64,000 bases of DNA from Mobilicoccus sp032056465 (GCF_032056465.1 NZ_DAMBCL010000013.1), one strand, 5' to 3'. Positions 36,389-47,032 are shown, counted from the stretch's first letter. Numbers and translations: made by a program. Notes: generated by a model from the letters alone, not told the origin.

Positions 36389-38563
36389 TCAGGAGCGGTC
36401 GAGCACCTCGTCGAGGGTGTCGGGCGTGCCGTGGTGGTCGCCCCGGTCGACGCTCGCGGCGAGCCGCCGGGCGAGACCGGAGGAGACGAGGTCCTCGAGC
36501 ATCACGGGGCGCCGGTCCGGACCCGCCAGGGAGAGCCGCCAGTTGGGGTACTCGAGGTGGGTGCCGGGCTGGTTCATCGCGCGGCGGTCGCCGACGAGGT
36601 CGGGGACGGCGATGCCGACGAGCGCGGCGGGTGAGGCGCCGACATACCGGTGCAGTGCCTCGACGAGGTCCTCGAGCTCGACCTCCTCGCCGCCGAGGTC
36701 GCTGACGAGCCCGCGCATCCGCAGGGCCCGCAGCATGCGCTCTCGCGCGGCCTCGTCCTCGGCGCGTTCCACCTCCACCGGGCGGGTGAAGAGATCGAGG
36801 TCCTCACGGATCCGCATGTGTTCACCGGTGAGGTACCCGGCCGTCGGCGGAAGGTCGTGGGTCGTCACCGACGCCAGGCACAGGCGGCGATACGCCTCGG
36901 GCGCGCGGGGCGTGCCGTCGTCGGTGTTCTCGAACCACAGGATCGACGTGCCGAGGATGCCCCGCTCGGCGAGGTGGTCCCGCACCCACGGTTCGACGGT
37001 GCCGAGGTCCTCGCCCACGATGATCGCGCCCGCCCGCTGCGCCTCGAGCATGAGGATCCCGATGAGTGCGTCGTGGTCGTAGCGCACGTACGTGCCGTCG
37101 AGGGGGAGACCGCCGGCAGGCACCCACCACAGCCGGAAGAGGCCGATGACGTGGTCGATGCGCAGGCCTCCGGAGTGCCGCAGGGCCGCCCGCACCATGT
37201 CGCGGAAGGGTGCGTAGGCGAGGGCCTCGAGGCGGTCGGGGCGCCACGGCGGCTGGCTCCAGTCCTGGCCGCGCTGGTTGTACGGGTCCGGGGGTGCACC
37301 CACGGTGATGCCGCTCGCGAACACGTCGCCGAGAGCCCACCGGTCCGCGCCCCTGGGGTGCACGCCCACCGCGAGGTCCTGCACGACCCCGATCGACATC
37401 CCCGCGTCGGTGAGTTCGCGTTGGGCCGTGGCGAGCTGGGTGTCGAGCACCCACTGCAGCCACATCGCGAACGACACCTCCTCGCCGAGCTCCTCGCGCA
37501 CGCGGACCGTCCCTGGGGCGCCGGGGGTGCTCACGTCGCTCGGCCAGTCGCCCTCGTCGGCGCCGTACGTGCGCACGAGTGCCCACCACGTCGCGAAGTC
37601 GACGAGTCCCCGACCCTCGCGCTCGCAGTAGGCCTCGAACAGGGCGGCACGGCGGATGCTCATGGGGCGGCCGAAGAGGATCCGCAGGGCCTGCTCCTTG
37701 AGCGTCCAGGCGGTGTCGCGGTCGATCTCGTCGGAGACGTTGAGCGCGCGGGCCCGGTCGGCCAGCGCGACGACGCGGGCGCGGTCCGCCGCGGGGAGCT
37801 CGGCGTACTCGGGGACGTCCTCGACGCGGACGTACACGGGGTTGACGAACCGGCGCGAGGTCGGCAGGTACGGAGACGCCTCCAACGGCGCCATCGGCTC
37901 GGCCGCGTGGACGGGGTTGATGAGCATGAAATCGGTGTCGAGGGTGCGGGCGGCCCAGGCGCCCAGCTCGGCGACGTCGCCGAGGTCACCGACGCCCCAG
38001 GAGCGTCGCGACCGCACCGAGTACAGCTGGTTCATGAGCCCGGCGGCCCCGTGAGCGGCTACGCGGGTGGGCAGCTGCAGGCGGGCGGGGGTGACGACGA
38101 GCCGCCCCGAGGCGACCTCGCCGTCGTGCTCGGCCGAGAGCGTGTGCCATCCGGTCGGNNNNNNNNNNAACGTGGCCTCGCCGACGAGCGCACCGTCGAC
38201 CTGTCGGGGATCCACCCACCGGTCGACCTGCGCGAGATCACGGTGCTCACCGGTCTCCTCGAGCTCGACCCAGACGCGCACGGCGTCCCCGTGCGGGACG
38301 TGGACGGCGACCGTCGCGCTCTCCCCCACCGTGACCACCCGCACCGGAGGCACGCGGCGACGCCACGGCGCCACCTCGGTCTCCGCGAGGGCCGCGGACA
38401 CCGCCTCCGGGGTGCTCGTGTCGACCTCGAGGGCGGCGAGGACGGAGTGGATGGCGCCGGCCGAGACGGTGACATGCTCCCCCTGCCAGTCCCAATACTC
38501 GGTGGCGACACCGTGCCGACGGGCGAGCTCGGCGAGGTCGAGCGAAAGGACGGAGTCGTTCAC
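36389..38563 (-). CDS. malQ: 4-alpha-glucanotransferase (amylomaltase), with assembly gap
   Basis: About 724 residues as assembled. GH77 enzyme transferring maltodextrin chains between glucans. The N-terminal ~170 residues are the extra beta-sandwich region of actinobacterial MalQ. The catalytic domain has SPYLPTSRRFVNPVY, RIDHVIGLFRLWWVP (with the nucleophile Asp), GEDLGTVEPWVRDHL (acid/base Glu) and TTHDLPPTAGYLTGEH. Ten Ns at 38159-38168 interrupt residues 132-135; the frame continues, but the true gap length is unknown. The start is GTG at 38563, with a TAGGAT -10-like box at 38601-38606. A GH13 glucosidase lies 1.8 kb away on the other strand. Confidence 0.93.
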   Translation of the reverse strand: MNDSVLSLDLAELARRHGVATEYWDWQGEHVTVSAGAIHSVLAALEVDTSTPEAVSAALAETEVAPWRRRVPPVRVVTVGESATVAVHVPHGDAVRVWVELEETGEHRDLAQVDRWVDPRQVDGALVGEATXXXXPTGWHTLSAEHDGEVASGRLVVTPARLQLPTRVAAHGAAGLMNQLYSVRSRRSWGVGDLGDVAELGAWAARTLDTDFMLINPVHAAEPMAPLEASPYLPTSRRFVNPVYVRVEDVPEYAELPAADRARVVALADRARALNVSDEIDRDTAWTLKEQALRILFGRPMSIRRAALFEAYCEREGRGLVDFATWWALVRTYGADEGDWPSDVSTPGAPGTVRVREELGEEVSFAMWLQWVLDTQLATAQRELTDAGMSIGVVQDLAVGVHPRGADRWALGDVFASGITVGAPPDPYNQRGQDWSQPPWRPDRLEALAYAPFRDMVRAALRHSGGLRIDHVIGLFRLWWVPAGGLPLDGTYVRYDHDALIGILMLEAQRAGAIIVGEDLGTVEPWVRDHLAERGILGTSILWFENTDDGTPRAPEAYRRLCLASVTTHDLPPTAGYLTGEHMRIREDLDLFTRPVEVERAEDEAARERMLRALRMRGLVSDLGGEEVELEDLVEALHRYVGASPAALVGIAVPDLVGDRRAMNQPGTHLEYPNWRLSLAGPDRRPVMLEDLVSSGLARRLAASVDRGDHHGTPDTLDEVLDRS
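38159..38168. other. Assembly gap (10 Ns) inside malQ
   Basis: A run of ten N characters between two coding blocks that stay in frame. The real number of missing bases is not given by the sequence; relatives suggest only a few codons are missing. Confidence 0.99.
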
Positions 38564-38792
38564 GAGGAGCGCTTTCGTTGTGGGGGGCGAGCCACGGTCG
38601 ATCCTATGGTCTCGCAGGGGCGGTCGGCGCCCGGGCCTCGCCCCCTCTCACCGGCCGTTTCCCGGACCGCCGTCACCCCCGGGCCGACCGCGTGTCGGCG
38701 CCGGTGCCGACCCCGGTGGGAGCCTGCCCTTCGGCCTCCGTCGACGCGTTGTCCCGAAGCCGACCAGACAATGTCCAGGGCCGGCGGGGATC

Positions 38793-39818
38793 ATGGAGGA
38801 CATGCTCGGCTCGTTCCTCTCTGCCCCCTCTGCGCCGCCCTCGCTCACCTGGGCCTCGGCCATCGAATGGTTCCTCGGCATCCCCTTGCAGATCCTCGTG
38901 ATCCTGTTGGGTGCCTGGCTCATCCGGTGGCTCATCCACCGGGCGATCGACCGCCTCGTCGCCTCCCTCGTCGAGCGGCACGCCGGCGGCGACACGACGA
39001 CGATGGGCGCGGTCGACCCGACGCCCACGGCGCAACTGCCCGTCCTCCGCCGATACGGGCGCAAGGCGGGGCGTGTCATCTCACGGTCCGGACTCGTCGC
39101 GACCGAACGACAGCGGGCGCGCGTCGAGACCCTCGGGTCGGTCCTGCGCAGCATCGCCTCGATCCTCGTGTGGGGTACCGCGGTGCTCATGATCGGCGAC
39201 GCGCTCAACATCAACATGGGCCCGGTGCTCGCCTCCGCCGGCGTCGGCGGCGTGGCCCTCGGTTTCGGCGCCCAGAGCCTGGTCAAGGACTTCCTCTCGG
39301 GGACGTTCATGATCCTCGAGGACCAGTACGGCGTCGGGGACTTCATCGACACCGGTGACGTCCAGGGCACCGTCGAGGAGGTGACGCTCCGGGTGACGCG
39401 TCTGCGCGACCTCGAAGGCGTCATCTGGTACGTCCGCAACGGCGAGATCGTGCGCATCGCCAACCGCTCGCAGGGATGGAACACGGCGACGATCGACATC
39501 CCCGTCTCCCCCCGGGAGTCCTCGGAGAAGGTCATCGAGGTGCTCCGCGAGGTCGCCTCGAACATGTACGACGACCCGGTGTGGCGGCGCAAACTCCTCT
39601 CACCACCGAGCGTCGCCGGCGTCGAATCGGTGACGGGCACATCCCTCACGATCCGCACCTTCGCCAAGTGCCAGACGAATACCCACTGGGCCGTGCAGCG
39701 GGAGTTCCGCGAGCGCGGGGTCACCGCTCTCGACGCGGCCGGGGTGCGGGGCCCGATCGTGCCCGTGGTGCCGCCGACCCCGGCGGGCGGGATGTCCGCC
39801 GTCGACCCCCGGCCGTGA
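38793..39818 (+). CDS. MscS-family mechanosensitive channel
   Basis: A 341-residue small-conductance channel releasing solutes on hypo-osmotic shock. Two N-terminal helices (LQILVILLGAWLIRWL; LRSIASILVWGTAVLMIG) are followed by the pore-lining TM3 region VLASAGVGGVALGFGAQSLVKDF (in part), which has the Gly/Ala pattern of MscS, and then the beta domain EDQYGVGDFIDTGDVQGTVEE. The C-terminal alpha/beta domain is complete. ATG 38793 was chosen (GGCGGGG upstream); the ATG at 38802 would have its SD only 1 nt away. The gap to malQ (229 bp) is divergent. Confidence 0.92.
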   Translation: MEDMLGSFLSAPSAPPSLTWASAIEWFLGIPLQILVILLGAWLIRWLIHRAIDRLVASLVERHAGGDTTTMGAVDPTPTAQLPVLRRYGRKAGRVISRSGLVATERQRARVETLGSVLRSIASILVWGTAVLMIGDALNINMGPVLASAGVGGVALGFGAQSLVKDFLSGTFMILEDQYGVGDFIDTGDVQGTVEEVTLRVTRLRDLEGVIWYVRNGEIVRIANRSQGWNTATIDIPVSPRESSEKVIEVLREVASNMYDDPVWRRKLLSPPSVAGVESVTGTSLTIRTFAKCQTNTHWAVQREFRERGVTALDAAGVRGPIVPVVPPTPAGGMSAVDPRP

Positions 39819-39888
39819 GCCGGGGCCGCACGGGTACGCTCCGCGCGAGCGAGCCCGCCCTGCCCGACCCCCGCCCCTGGAGGATCCC

Positions 39889-40290
39889 GTGAGCACCCCC
39901 GACGCCCCGCAGCCCACCCCGTACGAGCGGATGGGCGGCCACGAGACGTTCTCGCAGATCGTGCGCGAGTTCTACCGTGGGGTCGCGGGCGACCCCGACC
40001 TGCGCGCGCTCTACCCCGAGGAGGACCTCGGACCGGCCGAGGACCGCCTGCGCATGTTCCTCGAGCAGTACTGGGGCGGCCCGACCACCTACGGGGAGCA
40101 GCGTGGCCACCCCCGGCTCCGGATGCGGCACGTGCCGTTCGCCGTCACCCCGACCCAACGCGATCGGTGGCTACGGCACATGCTCGCGGCCGTCGACACC
40201 GTCGAGCTGGCGCCGCCGGAGGATGCCGCGCTCCGCGATTACCTCGTGCGGGCCGCGGACATGCTCGTCAACAGCCCCGAACCAGGGTGA
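39889..40290 (+). CDS. glbO: Truncated haemoglobin, group II (trHbO-like)
   Basis: A 133-residue 2-over-2 globin. ERMGGHETFSQIVREFYRGVA (helices A/B) and LYPEEDLGPAEDRLRMFLEQYWGGP (E helix region, in parts) match GlbO; the proximal His is in LRMRHVPFAVT, and WLRHMLAAVDTV follows with the group II Trp. It may handle O2 or NO and peroxide chemistry near the respiratory chain. The GTG start follows GGAGG by 5 nt. Haem-ligand residues are intact. Confidence 0.93.
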   Translation: MSTPDAPQPTPYERMGGHETFSQIVREFYRGVAGDPDLRALYPEEDLGPAEDRLRMFLEQYWGGPTTYGEQRGHPRLRMRHVPFAVTPTQRDRWLRHMLAAVDTVELAPPEDAALRDYLVRAADMLVNSPEPG

Positions 40291-40347
40291 TCTAGCCCCC
40301 AATCTTTTCCTGACCACACCGCCGCCGGCAGTCGGCACACTCGCGGT

Positions 40348-42120
40348 GTGATGACGGAATCCCCCGCTCAGCTCCACTCTCCCGGTCCCCCGGACGCCCC
40401 CTGGTGGCGTGATGCCGTGATCTACCAGGTCTATCCGCGCTCCTGGGCCGATGCCGACGGCGACGGAGTCGGTGATCTGCCCGGCGTCACGGCGCATCTG
40501 GAGCACCTCGTCGACCTCGGCGTCGACGCGTTGTGGCTCTCGCCGTTCTACCGGTCCCCGATGGTCGACGCCGGGTACGACGTCACCGACCACCGGGACG
40601 TGGACCCGCTCTTCGGCACGATCGACGATGCGGACGCGCTCATCGCCCGGGCTCATGACCTGCATCTCAAGGTCGTCGTCGACCTCGTCCCGAACCACAC
40701 GAGTCGCGAACACCCGTGGTTCCGTGCCGCCCTCGAAGCCCGCCCCGGATCCCCCGAGCGGGCGCGCTACCTCTTCCGCGACGGGCGCGGACCCTTCGGT
40801 GCCCAGCCGCCGAACAACTGGCGGTCGGTGTTCTGGGGTCCGGCCTGGACGAAGGCGAGGTCGGCCGTCTTCGACGACGACGGCAACGGGGCGACCCGGC
40901 TCCTGCACAAGGCACAGTGGTACCTCGACCTCTTCGACTCCGGACAGCCCGACCTCGACTGGACGAACCCCGAGGTCCGCGCCGAGTTCGACGCGATCCT
41001 GCGGTTCTGGCTCGACCGCGGAGTCGACGGATTCCGCGTCGACGTGGCCCACGGCCTCGTCAAACGGGAGGGCCTTCCCGACTGGGACGACACGACACGG
41101 ATGGCCGGCGTGAGCGATCGGCCCACGTGTGAGTCGCCGATGTGGGACCAGGACGGTGTCCACGAGATCTACCGCGGCTGGCGCGCCACGCTGGAGGAGT
41201 ACGGGAGGGCACGTCCCGACGGCACCCCCGACCCCGACTCCGAGCGCATCCTCGTCGCCGAGGCGTGGGTCGAGCCCATCGAGCGGGTCGCCCTCTACGT
41301 GCGTCCCGACGAGATGCACCAGGCCTTCAACTTCCATTACCTCAACGCCGCGTGGCGCGCCCCGGACCTCAAGGCGGCCGTCGGGGAGTCGCTGCGCGGC
41401 AACGACCTCGTGGGCGCGCCGACGACGTGGGTCCTGTCCAACCACGACGTGGTGCGACACGCCTCCCGGCTCGGGCTTCCCGTCGACGTGCCGTGCCCGT
41501 CGGGGATCGGCGCCGACGACCCGCAGCCCGACGCCGAGCTCGGCCTGAGCAGGGCCCGCGCGGCGACGACCCTCATGCTCGCCCTGCCCGGCTCGGCGTA
41601 CCTCTACCAGGGTGAGGAGCTCGGACTGCCCGACCACACGGCCTTGCCCGACGACGTGCGCCAGGACCCCGCGTTCCACCGTTCCGGGGGTAGGGAGCTC
41701 GGACGCGACGGCTGCCGCATCCCCATGCCCTGGAAGGGCGAGGCCCCGGCGGCCGGGTTCAACACGACCGGTGAGACCTGGCTGCCCCAGCCGGCGTGCT
41801 ACGCAGAGCTCGCCGTCGACCGGCAGCGCGGGGTCGAGGGGTCGACCCTCGAGTTGTACCGCACGCTGCTGCGGGTGCGCCGGGACCGCGGCCTGGGGCG
41901 CGCCGGCGTGGCCGAGGTGGCCGACACGCCACCGGACGTCGTCGCCTACGACCTGCAGGGCATCGAGGGCGGCGGCGGTGAGGGACCTCGCACGCGGGTC
42001 GTCCTCAACCTCGGCGAGGATCCGATCCGCCTCCCCGAAGGGGAGCTGCTCGTGACGAGCGGACCCCTCGACGCGGGCCGGCTGCCCGTCGACACCGCCG
42101 CCTGGGTCGCCCTCCCCTGA
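40348..42120 (+). CDS. GH13 alpha-glucosidase/oligo-1,6-glucosidase-type enzyme
   Basis: A 590-residue alpha-amylase-family glycosidase splitting alpha-glucosides, probably maltose, isomaltose or trehalose-like oligomers. The (beta/alpha)8 motifs are DVVPNH-like DLVPNHTS, GFRVDVAHG with nucleophile D232, VAEAWVEP with acid/base E305 and SNHDVVRHA with D367. There is no signal peptide; the enzyme is cytoplasmic. Either GTG 40348 or ATG 40351 may start it. An 8-bp inverted repeat CACACCGC/GCGGTGTG (40315-40322, 40343-40350) ends at the GTG. It is likely part of maltodextrin use with MalQ. Confidence 0.92.
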   Translation: MMTESPAQLHSPGPPDAPWWRDAVIYQVYPRSWADADGDGVGDLPGVTAHLEHLVDLGVDALWLSPFYRSPMVDAGYDVTDHRDVDPLFGTIDDADALIARAHDLHLKVVVDLVPNHTSREHPWFRAALEARPGSPERARYLFRDGRGPFGAQPPNNWRSVFWGPAWTKARSAVFDDDGNGATRLLHKAQWYLDLFDSGQPDLDWTNPEVRAEFDAILRFWLDRGVDGFRVDVAHGLVKREGLPDWDDTTRMAGVSDRPTCESPMWDQDGVHEIYRGWRATLEEYGRARPDGTPDPDSERILVAEAWVEPIERVALYVRPDEMHQAFNFHYLNAAWRAPDLKAAVGESLRGNDLVGAPTTWVLSNHDVVRHASRLGLPVDVPCPSGIGADDPQPDAELGLSRARAATTLMLALPGSAYLYQGEELGLPDHTALPDDVRQDPAFHRSGGRELGRDGCRIPMPWKGEAPAAGFNTTGETWLPQPACYAELAVDRQRGVEGSTLELYRTLLRVRRDRGLGRAGVAEVADTPPDVVAYDLQGIEGGGGEGPRTRVVLNLGEDPIRLPEGELLVTSGPLDAGRLPVDTAAWVALP

Positions 42121-42152
42121 CAAGGCCCCAGGTGTGCTCGTCGGGGCCGGGG

Positions 42153-42848
42153 TCAGCGGGTGAGGACGTACCCGGCCGGGGTGGTGAGGCGTGCCCAGCG
42201 CCCATGGATGTGCAGGGGGACCTCGGGAGCGGCGAACCCGAGGCCGTGGATCGCGAGGGCCGCCCCGGCGGGGAGGGACGTCCCCGGGATGTTCCTGCGC
42301 CACACGGCGTCCCGCACCCGCGCGGCGCCGTCGGCGGCCGCGACCTCGGCGATCCCCGCTCTCGCGACGGCGACGAGCTCGGCACCGGGGAGCACCCCGA
42401 GCGGTTCCCAGCCGCCGCGAGGTGCCGACATCCCCGACCACGGCTCCACGACGACGACGCCCGGGACGGTGAGGCGCGTGGGCCCCTCGGACGTGTCGGG
42501 CGTGGTCGTCGCGTCGGGTCCCTCGGCGTCAGGTCCCTCGGCGTCGTGGCGCCGGTCGACGGCCTCCGCGCGAGGGCCCGGGGACAGTGCGGTGAGAACC
42601 GTGTCGAGCCCCACGGTGCGATCGCAGGCCGCGTCGTCGGCGAGGGCGAAGACCCTCATCCCGAGCACCGTGCCCTCCCCCATGAGGCCGCTGCCGGCGA
42701 GCGCGCACACCGTGACGGCGAGGATCCGTCCCGAGGCCTGCAGGCGCACGGCGGTGGCGCCGAGGCGTCGCGCCCTCCCGAGGAACGTCGCGAGGTCGGC
42801 CGCGTCGCGGTCGTCGACGAGCTCGAGATGCCCGGGGGTCCCGATCAC
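42153..42848 (-). CDS. Conserved hypothetical protein with a repeat linker
   Basis: A 231-residue protein of unknown function. It has no signal peptide and no clear membrane helix. Residues 1-100 (HLELVDDRDAADLATFLGRARRLGA...) look alpha/beta; then comes a low-complexity Asp/Gly/Pro/Thr linker (EGPDAEGPDATTTPDTSEG) and a C-terminal beta-rich block (RLTVPGVVVVEPWSG, PLHIHGRWARLTT). The linker comes from a 15-bp tandem DNA repeat. It starts with an ATG overlapping the upstream thioesterase stop by 4 nt, so it is co-expressed with it. I do not recognise the family. Confidence 0.75.
   Translation of the reverse strand: MIGTPGHLELVDDRDAADLATFLGRARRLGATAVRLQASGRILAVTVCALAGSGLMGEGTVLGMRVFALADDAACDRTVGLDTVLTALSPGPRAEAVDRRHDAEGPDAEGPDATTTPDTSEGPTRLTVPGVVVVEPWSGMSAPRGGWEPLGVLPGAELVAVARAGIAEVAAADGAARVRDAVWRRNIPGTSLPAGAALAIHGLGFAAPEVPLHIHGRWARLTTPAGYVLTR
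42517..42545 (-). repeat. 15-bp tandem duplication in a hypothetical gene
   Basis: GGTCCCTCGGCGTC occurs at 42517-42530 and 42532-42545 (period 15 bp), encoding the repeated E-G-P-D-A linker. In frame. Confidence 0.8.
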
Positions 42849-43354
42849 CGGGCGGCCCGACGGCGGCGGTGCAGCGGGGCCGGGTCGCCGTGGTGACGCT
42901 CGAGCACGGCCCGTTCGTCGGCGTCGAGCCGGCGGCTGTGCCCCGCGCGGGTGTCGAACCGGACGAGGGTCGTCTCGGCGAGGACGTACCGGGTGTCCCC
43001 CGCACCCTCGGGGTCACGGAGCTCGCACGCCATCGTGAAGCTCGCGGCGCCGATGTGGCTGCACCACACCCGGGCGGCGATGGGCGTGGTGCGGTAGGTG
43101 AGCTGGGCGAGGTAGTCGACCTCCTGGTTGCTCACGAGGAGACCGGACTCGAGGAGCCCCCCGTGGCCGTACCACTCGTCGAGGGCGAAGATGCGTGCCT
43201 GCTCCAGCAGCGTGACGTACGTCGCGTTGTTGACGTGGCCGTAGGCGTCCATGTCCGACCACCGCAGGGGGATCTCGACGACGATGCCGGGCGCGGTGCC
43301 CGTGTCGGTCGTGTCGGAGGGGGATGCGGTGGTGGTGTGCTCGCCTGAGGTCAT
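42845..43354 (-). CDS. Acyl-CoA thioesterase (4-hydroxybenzoyl-CoA thioesterase-like hotdog)
   Basis: A 169-residue hotdog thioesterase. IPLRWSDMDAYGHVNNATYVTLLEQAR (read in parts, about 29-55) is the FadM/YbgC-type signature, with the catalytic Asp in SDMDAYGHVNN. The N-terminal ~25 residues are Thr/Ser-rich. The ATG at 43354 is preceded by AGGA at 8 nt, which also forms part of a CAGGAT box exactly 7 nt from the ATG. It is divergent from tesB with only 43 bp between them. Substrate unknown. Confidence 0.85.
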   Translation of the reverse strand: MTSGEHTTTASPSDTTDTGTAPGIVVEIPLRWSDMDAYGHVNNATYVTLLEQARIFALDEWYGHGGLLESGLLVSNQEVDYLAQLTYRTTPIAARVWCSHIGAASFTMACELRDPEGAGDTRYVLAETTLVRFDTRAGHSRRLDADERAVLERHHGDPAPLHRRRRAAR

Positions 43355-43361
43355 GGGGGCG

Positions 43362-43390
43362 ATCCTGCCAAACGGCGTTGCCGCTACCCT
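43362..43390. promoter_or_regulatory. Overlapping divergent promoters of the two acyl-CoA thioesterase genes
   Basis: On the plus strand TACCCT (43385-43390) is 7 nt before the tesB GTG; on the minus strand CAGGAT (43362-43367) is 7 nt before the other ATG. In the 43-bp gap each -10 lies where the -35 of the other should be. -35 elements are not recognisable. Confidence 0.5.
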
Positions 43391-43397
43391 CACGGGT

Positions 43398-44294
43398 GTG
43401 AACGTCACCCTGCCCCCCGAGGACTTCGACCCCTTCCACGACCTCCTCGACATCCTGGATCTCGATGCGGCGCCCGGAGAGTCCGGGGTGTTCGAAGGCC
43501 GGAGCCAACCCCAGCCGCACGGCCGGGTGTTCGGTGGGCAGGTGGTCGCGCAGTGTCTCGTGGCCGCCGGACGCACGGTCGCCGCGCTCGAGGGCGCGCC
43601 CCGGTTGCTCCACTCGTTGCACGGTTACTTCCTGCGGCCCGGAGACCCGGACTCCTCGATCCGGTACGAGGTCGAGGAGCTGCGCGACGGGTCGTCGTTC
43701 TCGGCGCGTCGGGTGCACGCCGTGCAGCACGGCCGGCCGATCCTCTCGATGATCTCCTCCTTCCAGACGCATGACGAGGGCCTCGAACACCAGGCGATGA
43801 TGCCCGCGGTGCCCGACCCCGAGACCCTGCACTCGGACGACGACGAGCTCTCGACCCTCGGCAACCCGGTGAGCGAGTACATGTCGCGCACCCGGCCCAT
43901 CGACATCCGTCACTGCCAGGGGCACCTCTACGGGCGTCCCCGGCGGGTGACCGCCTCCGAGCAGAGCGTGTGGTTCCGCGCCAAGGGCGACATGCCCGAC
44001 GACCCGCTGCTGCACTCCGCCGTCCTCGCCTACGCCTCGGACTACAACCTCCTCGAAGGGGCCCTGCGGCGTCACGGCATCGCCTGGGGCGACCGGCGCA
44101 TCCGGGCTGCGAGCCTCGATCACTCGATGTGGTTCCACCGGCCCTTCCGCGCCGACGAGTGGCTCCTCTACACCCAGGCCTCCCCCTCCGCCCAGGGCGG
44201 GCGCGCCCTCGGCATGGGGCACGTGTTCCGCGAGGACGGTGTCCTCGTCGCCACCGTCGCCCAGGAGGGCATGCTGCGCCTCAAGCAGTCCTGA
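43398..44294 (+). CDS. tesB: Acyl-CoA thioesterase II
   Basis: A 298-residue double-hotdog thioesterase hydrolysing medium- and long-chain acyl-CoA. HGRVFGGQVVAQCLVAAGRTV, LHSLHGYFLRPGDPD, RRVHAVQHGRPI and SLDHSMWFHRPFRADEWLLY, GRALGMGHVF follow the TesB pattern; the catalytic Asp-Thr/Ser-Gln network is in the last block. GTG 43398 is chosen since it is 7 nt after a TACCCT -10 box with no Shine-Dalgarno sequence, fitting a leaderless mRNA, and gives the usual length. Confidence 0.92.
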   Translation: MNVTLPPEDFDPFHDLLDILDLDAAPGESGVFEGRSQPQPHGRVFGGQVVAQCLVAAGRTVAALEGAPRLLHSLHGYFLRPGDPDSSIRYEVEELRDGSSFSARRVHAVQHGRPILSMISSFQTHDEGLEHQAMMPAVPDPETLHSDDDELSTLGNPVSEYMSRTRPIDIRHCQGHLYGRPRRVTASEQSVWFRAKGDMPDDPLLHSAVLAYASDYNLLEGALRRHGIAWGDRRIRAASLDHSMWFHRPFRADEWLLYTQASPSAQGGRALGMGHVFREDGVLVATVAQEGMLRLKQS

Positions 44295-44297
44295 TCG

Positions 44298-45284
44298 TCA
44301 GTCGTCGCCGCCGCACAGGCGGCGGCGCGAGGTGAACGTGCGTCGCCGACCGCTGAGCGGGTCCACGAAGGAGAGTTCGCGGGCGAGGAGCGCCAAGGGC
44401 TCCTCGCCCGAATCCTCATGGTCGTGATCCTGGCGACCGGGATCGTCGCGGTCGGGATCGTGGCGGGCGGGATGATCGACACGGTCCACGGTGCCGTAGA
44501 GCGGATCGCCGAGGATGGGAGTGCCGAGAGCCGCGAGGTGGACGCGGAGCTGGTGGGTCCGGCCGGTGTGCGGACGCAGTCGCAGGTGCGCGACACCGCC
44601 CTGGGCGGCGAGGACCTCGAGGTGGGTCTCGGCGTTGGGCTCCCCCGGCACCTCCCGGGAGCGACGGCTGCCGCGCTCCTTGACGATCCGTGACCGCACG
44701 ACCCCCGGCAACGTGTCCGCGGGACGGGCGTCGGTGCGCACGAGCGCCTCGTAGGTCTTCTCCACCCGGCGGTGGGCGAACAGGTCCTGGTACGCCGCCC
44801 GCACCTCCCGACGGCGGGTGAGGAGCAGGACCCCACTCGTCAGGCGGTCCAGCCGGTGGGCCGGTGCGGCCTCGAGCTCCCCGGCCGCCCACAACCGTCC
44901 GACGACGGTCTCCCGCACATGGCTCCCCCGGGGCATCGTCGCGAGGAACGGTGGCTTGTCGACGACGAGCAGATCCGCGTCCCGATGGAGGGTGAGGAGT
45001 TCGCCCGGCACCGGGTCCTCGTGCGGCCACGCCCGGTAGGTCCACACCGACCCCCCGCGACGACGGCCCTCCTCGTACGTCGTGGCCTCGGTGACGATCG
45101 TGCCGTCGGCGAGCACGATCTCGCCCGCCGCCAGGCGTCGGTCGACCTCCACGACCGCTCCCGTGATCTCACGCATCGCCTCGATCACCGTCGGCCACGG
45201 CCCTCCCACCGGGAGCCCCAGACGCGCGACGCCCGCCCCCTCCCGTGGTGGGAGCGGGGGCGGGCGTCGTCGACGTCGAGCCAT
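44298..45284 (-). CDS. RluA-family pseudouridine synthase
   Basis: A 328-residue enzyme isomerising uridine in rRNA or tRNA. The catalytic motif HRLDRLTSGVLLLTR contains the active-site Asp; DLLVVDKPPFLAT, RPHTGRTHQLRVHLA and GDPLYG complete the family pattern. The N-terminus RRPPPLPPREGAGVARLGLP is usual for the actinobacterial subgroup and supports the ATG at 45284. Residues ~270-297 are a charged His/Asp/Arg insert (HDPDRDDPGRQDHDHED). A strong hairpin lies inside codons 6-19. No S4 domain was seen. The target position is unknown. Confidence 0.9.
   Translation of the reverse strand: MARRRRRPPPLPPREGAGVARLGLPVGGPWPTVIEAMREITGAVVEVDRRLAAGEIVLADGTIVTEATTYEEGRRRGGSVWTYRAWPHEDPVPGELLTLHRDADLLVVDKPPFLATMPRGSHVRETVVGRLWAAGELEAAPAHRLDRLTSGVLLLTRRREVRAAYQDLFAHRRVEKTYEALVRTDARPADTLPGVVRSRIVKERGSRRSREVPGEPNAETHLEVLAAQGGVAHLRLRPHTGRTHQLRVHLAALGTPILGDPLYGTVDRVDHPARHDPDRDDPGRQDHDHEDSGEEPLALLARELSFVDPLSGRRRTFTSRRRLCGGDD
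45227..45269 (-). terminator. 14-bp hairpin within the 5' end of the pseudouridine synthase gene
   Basis: CGACGCCCGCCCCC (45227-45240) is exactly complementary to 45256-45269; TCCC/GGGA extends it inside the 15-nt loop. It lies about 80 nt after the ettA stop and 15-58 nt into the next gene. It may end the ettA message or lower translation of the next gene. Confidence 0.5.
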
Positions 45285-45349
45285 GAGGACCGATGTGCCG
45301 CGGGGCCGTCGTGTCGTGCCGCGCACAGCACCCCATCGGCGCGCGGGCG

Positions 45350-47032
<1,683 letters not shown>

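Noticed and set aside
36650..39358. 902-codon open frame on the plus strand across malQ and mscS
   Set aside because: It is antisense to malQ, spans the N gap and continues into mscS in the wrong frame.
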